A program made the translations under genes and the position numbers. The notes below the pieces were generated by a model. It was not told the origin of the DNA. It did not search any database and saw only the letters and a list, made by a program, of their open reading frames with translations. Positions 30,756 through 33,644 of a stretch of 33,644 nucleotides of DNA are shown here, piece after piece. The stretch's first letter is position 1. Each line of letters starts with the position of its first letter. The stretch is from Rhizobiaceae bacterium (GTDB taxonomy: Bacteria > Pseudomonadota > Alphaproteobacteria > Rhizobiales > Rhizobiaceae), in contig JALOTE010000014.1 of NCBI GenBank assembly GCA_025458045.1, positions 1 to 33,644 of the forward strand, written 5' to 3'.

Positions 30756-30850
30756 GCATCTTCGCATCTTCGCATCTTCATCGTCCGACTTGATCGGACG
30801 ATCCATTCCTGAAAGCCCGCAGGCATGGGTTGCCGGGTCAAGCCCGGCAA
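30756..30850. repeat. Intergenic repeat cluster: 8-base tandem repeat plus two hairpins
   Basis: Three perfect copies of GCATCTTC (30756-30779) are followed by a 9-bp hairpin ATCGTCCGA/TCGGACGAT with 5-base loop (30780-30802) and an 8-bp hairpin TTGCCGGG/CCCGGCAA with 5-base loop (30830-30850). Elements containing GCCGGGTCAAGCCCGGC are, as I recall, widely dispersed in alphaproteobacterial genomes. They lie between the convergent RND permease and GNAT genes and may act as a two-way transcription stop, though neither is followed by a T-run. Confidence 0.75.
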
Positions 30851-30867
30851 TGAAGAAACGGAATGAT

Positions 30868-31866
30868 CTAAAGCTTTTTCTCCATGAACACGCTCCACGG
30901 ATCGGGTGCGTACGGCGGGAAAGCGCCACGCGGCGTGAAGCCCGCCGCGCGGTAGAGCGCAAGCGCGCCAGCCGAATGGATGCCGGTTTCGAGTTGCAGC
31001 GTGCGGAGCCCAAGCGCGCGGGCCTTGGCCTCCACCGCGCGCAGGATCGCCGAGCCCACGCCGGTTCCCCTCACATGCGGATTGGTGAAGAAGCGCTTCA
31101 GTTCGCCGGTACCATCCGCCTTGGCGACAAGCGCGCCGATGCCCGCGATGTCGTCGGCAAAACCCGGCTGCGAACGCAAAGCGGTGAAGAACGTCACCTC
31201 CGGCCGTTGCAGGCTCGCCACATCGACCATGTGGTTGCTTTCCGCCGGATAAAGCGCCGCCATTTCGCGGTCTCCGGCTTCCAGCATGTCGATCACCGGG
31301 CCTTGGGCGGGCGTGTCCTCGATGACGCGGATGGGGCGGGCGGGCCGCAGATCCTTGAAGAAATAGCGCGTCGCGCAGAGCCGCCCGTCCGGCCACAGCG
31401 CGAAATCCGGCACGATGCCGACGGGCTTCCAGCCGCCCTTGGCATAAAGCCGGTCGCCCGCGCTTTCCACCACGGTGTCGAGCACCATCAGCCACCAGCC
31501 CTCCGCAAACGCCGCCTGTTCGGCAGCCTTCAGCAGCGCGGCACCCACGCCGCGCCCGCGCGCCGCGCGATGCACCAGCATCTTGGAAAGGTCCGAGCGA
31601 TGCGGCTGGTTGGGGATGCCTGATGCCACCGCCTGCACCGTGCCGACGAGACGCCCATCCAGTTCCGCCGCCAGCAGGATGCGCCCGCCCGTCGCGACAC
31701 CCTTGATGACCTTGCGCCAGAACGCGTTCGCCTCGGCCTTCGTCATGCCTGCCATGAACGACACGGACGCGCCGCCCTCAACGCAATCGAGCAGGATGGC
31801 GGAGAGTTCAGGCAGTCGGGCTCTGGCCGTTGCGGCATCAAGACGGAGGATGTGGAAACCGGCCAT
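30868..31866 (-). CDS. GNAT N-acetyltransferase with two acetyltransferase domains
   Basis: Protein of 332 residues with two GNAT folds in tandem. Domain 1 (about 5-170) has the acetyl-CoA loop RGRGVG at 103-108; domain 2 (about 180-330) has RGTGVG at 266-271 followed by ALALYRAAGF. Both loops look intact, so both halves may bind acetyl-CoA. Acceptor is unknown. It starts 6 bases after the aldo/keto reductase stop and is the last gene of a minus-strand unit. It may have come from a fusion of two neighbouring acetyltransferase genes. Confidence 0.85.
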   Translation of the reverse strand: MAGFHILRLDAATARARLPELSAILLDCVEGGASVSFMAGMTKAEANAFWRKVIKGVATGGRILLAAELDGRLVGTVQAVASGIPNQPHRSDLSKMLVHRAARGRGVGAALLKAAEQAAFAEGWWLMVLDTVVESAGDRLYAKGGWKPVGIVPDFALWPDGRLCATRYFFKDLRPARPIRVIEDTPAQGPVIDMLEAGDREMAALYPAESNHMVDVASLQRPEVTFFTALRSQPGFADDIAGIGALVAKADGTGELKRFFTNPHVRGTGVGSAILRAVEAKARALGLRTLQLETGIHSAGALALYRAAGFTPRGAFPPYAPDPWSVFMEKKL

Positions 31867-31872
31867 CGCGCC

Positions 31873-32862
31873 TTACCAAAACGAATGCACATGGCTGCGG
31901 ATGCGGGCGTCATAGATCGCCTTTGCCGCATCCATCACGCCGGAGGGCAATGGAGCGAGTGCCGAGGCCGCCGCATTGGCGCGCGCCTGCGCGGGTGTCT
32001 TCGCGCCTGGGATGACCACGCTCACGGCCTCATGCATGAGGATCCATTTCAGCGCGAAAGCCGCCATTGTGGCGTTGACCGGCACGAGGCCGCGCAGTTC
32101 CTCCACGGCCTCCAGCCCGATGTGGAACGGAACGCCGGAGAATGTCTCGCCCTTGTCGAAGAATGCGCCGTCACGGTTGAAGGTGCGGTGGTCGTCGGCG
32201 GCGAACACGCTGTCATGGCGCATCTTGCCGGTGAGCAAGCCGGAAGCGAGCGGCACGCGGGCGATCACCGCCACATTGGCGGCCTTGGCTGCTGCCAGAA
32301 ACTCTGCGGCAACGCGCTGGCGGAACAGGTTGAAGATGATCTGGATCGACACCACGCCCGGATGCGTGATCGCGTCCAGCGCTTCGGAGATTTTTTCGAC
32401 CGAGACGCCATAATCGGCGATCTTCTTTTCCGCCTTGAGCTTGTCCAGGATGTCAAACACCGCGCGGCTTTTCACCAAAGCCGATGGCGGGCAATGCAAT
32501 TGCACGAGGTCGAGCGTGTCCATTGCAAGGTTCGTGCGCGACCGGTCGATCCACGCGCGAAGATTGGCCTCCGAATAGCCTTCGACGACCTGCTTCGGCA
32601 GCCGCCGCCCGGCCTTGGTCGCCACGTATGGACGTGCGCCCGAACGGGCCCTGAGCACCTCGGCGATCAGGCGCTCGGAACGCCCGTCGCCATAGACATC
32701 CGCCGTGTCGATGAAGGTCATGCCTGCATCGAGCGCGGCGTTGAGCGCATCCTTCGACACGCCGTCATCGACATCGCCCCATGTGCCGCCGATCGCCCAT
32801 GCGCCAAAGCCGATCTCGCTGACGGAAACGCCGGTCTTGCCGAAAATGCGTGTCGCGATCAT
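31873..32862 (-). CDS. Aldo/keto reductase
   Basis: Oxidoreductase of 329 residues with the full catalytic set Asp52, Tyr57, Lys83 and His123. It has the motif IDTADVYGDGRSE and a C-terminal VIPGAKTPAQARAN cofactor segment typical of the YghZ/YdhF-related bacterial groups. Start ATG 32862 overlaps the alcohol dehydrogenase stop (ATGA), and GGAGG in that gene's end is 7 bases before it. A GTG two codons earlier is too close to that site. It probably reduces small aldehydes or sugars with NADPH; substrate is unknown. It is coupled to an iron-type alcohol dehydrogenase. Confidence 0.88.
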   Translation of the reverse strand: MIATRIFGKTGVSVSEIGFGAWAIGGTWGDVDDGVSKDALNAALDAGMTFIDTADVYGDGRSERLIAEVLRARSGARPYVATKAGRRLPKQVVEGYSEANLRAWIDRSRTNLAMDTLDLVQLHCPPSALVKSRAVFDILDKLKAEKKIADYGVSVEKISEALDAITHPGVVSIQIIFNLFRQRVAAEFLAAAKAANVAVIARVPLASGLLTGKMRHDSVFAADDHRTFNRDGAFFDKGETFSGVPFHIGLEAVEELRGLVPVNATMAAFALKWILMHEAVSVVIPGAKTPAQARANAAASALAPLPSGVMDAAKAIYDARIRSHVHSFW

Positions 32863-33644
32863 AGGCACGCCTCCAGCAATTTGCGGGTGTTGGCCTTGGT
32901 CATCTTCACCGGATTGCCCCCGGCAGACGGGTCTTTCAGCGCCATCTTTGTCATCTCGTCGAAGCGGGAACCGTCGATTTTCATCGCGGTGAGGTTCGCC
33001 GGTATGGCGAGCGCTTCACGCAGGTCGAGGACGTAATCCTTGAAGCCGACGAAGCCGCGCTTGATCCCCATATATGCGGCGGCAAGCGCGATGCGGTCCT
33101 TGATCGCCTTGCGGTTCATGTCGAGCACCATCGGCATGACGACGGCATTGGTCGTGCCGTGATGCGTATTGTAGAGCGCGCCGATCGGGTGCGAGATCGC
33201 GTGGATCGCGCCAAGGCCCTTCTGGAATGCCACCGCGCCCATGGCGGCGGCACTCATCATGTTGGCGCGGGCCTCGATGTCGCCCGGGTCCGTGTAGGCG
33301 CGCACCAGATTGTCCTTCACCAGACGCATCCCTTCCAGCGCGATGCCCTGGCTCATCGGGTGGTAGAAGGGCGACGAGAAGGCTTCGAGGCAATGGGCGA
33401 AGGCATCCATGCCGGTGCCCGCCGTGATCCAGCCCGGCATGCCGACGGTCAGTTCCGGATCGCAGATGGTGACCGAGGGGAGGATCTTCGGGTGGAAGAT
33501 GATCTTCTTCACATGGGTTTTGGTGTCGGTCAGCACGCCAGCGCGGCCGACCTCCGAGCCGGTGCCCGCCGTCGTTGGCACGCAGATGTTGGGCGCGATC
33601 CCTTGCGCGTCGGCGCGTGTCCACCAATCGCCAATGTCCTCGAA
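32859..33644 (-). CDS. Iron-containing alcohol dehydrogenase, 5' truncated
   Basis: C-terminal 261 residues of a group III (Fe-ADH) enzyme; the frame is open through base 33644, so the start lies beyond the window. The nucleotide-binding motif PTTAGTGSEV and metal ligands are visible: Asp and His in GMDAFAHCLEAF, and His residues in AISHPIGALYNTHHG. The usual length is about 380-390, so about 120 N-terminal residues are missing. Family members oxidise alcohols or reduce aldehydes, such as lactaldehyde or maleylacetate. Ends in an ATGA overlap with the aldo/keto reductase. Confidence 0.92.
   Translation of the reverse strand, partial: FEDIGDWWTRADAQGIAPNICVPTTAGTGSEVGRAGVLTDTKTHVKKIIFHPKILPSVTICDPELTVGMPGWITAGTGMDAFAHCLEAFSSPFYHPMSQGIALEGMRLVKDNLVRAYTDPGDIEARANMMSAAAMGAVAFQKGLGAIHAISHPIGALYNTHHGTTNAVVMPMVLDMNRKAIKDRIALAAAYMGIKRGFVGFKDYVLDLREALAIPANLTAMKIDGSRFDEMTKMALKDPSAGGNPVKMTKANTRKLLEACL

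Overview
The window is a GC-rich, gene-dense chromosomal segment from an alphaproteobacterium, most likely order Hyphomicrobiales (Rhizobiales). This assignment is an inference from content: a redox two-component pair of the ActS/ActR (RegB/RegA) type, an MmcB-type putative endonuclease (a mostly alphaproteobacterial family), a fabA-fabB-fabI cluster, a YejABEF-type peptide importer, CTTG/CTAT-type promoter candidates, and dispersed intergenic palindromes of the kind common in this order. Nothing looks like a phage, an integrative element or a CRISPR array.

Layout. 1-5415 (+): yejA (5' end outside the window), yejB, yejE and yejF, an ABC importer for peptides, with a 38-bp inverted-repeat element between yejA and yejB. 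5423-7706 (+): a GhrA-like hydroxyacid dehydrogenase, a universal stress protein and a NifU-type Fe-S carrier. 7775-8272 (+): mmcB. 8445-10493 (-): actR and actS. 10782-12698 (+): dnaK, with candidate vegetative and heat-shock promoters and a strong terminator. 12867-14714 (+): a small copper-type envelope module bracketed by terminators, comprising a DUF2946-like protein, a YcnI-PCuAC fusion and a class I cytochrome c. 14950-17569 (+): fabA-fabB-fabI. 17582-22422 (-): rpsO, pnp, an RsmC-like methyltransferase and an unrecognised membrane protein. 22646-26076 (+): a Tas-like aldo/keto reductase, pgk and class I fructose-bisphosphate aldolase. 26263-30731 (+): DUF2892 protein, RND adaptor and RND permease behind an AT-rich promoter/operator. 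30868-33644 (-): iron-dependent alcohol dehydrogenase (5' end outside the window), aldo/keto reductase and a two-domain GNAT acetyltransferase.

Most genes are core metabolism or housekeeping. The parts most worth a second look are the copper module, where a YcnI domain with a predicted N-terminal mature His is fused to a Met/His PCuAC domain next to a soluble cytochrome c; the DUF2892-RND operon, with an inverted repeat over its -10 region and a His-rich cytoplasmic loop in the pump; paired near-palindromes of the TCAATCGATTGA type upstream of the aldolase, with related AATCGATT sites in two other intergenic regions; and the leader hairpins of pnp. I did not find a clear, wholly new biological system. 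The copper module and the DUF2892-RND unit are the best candidates for incompletely described functional units.
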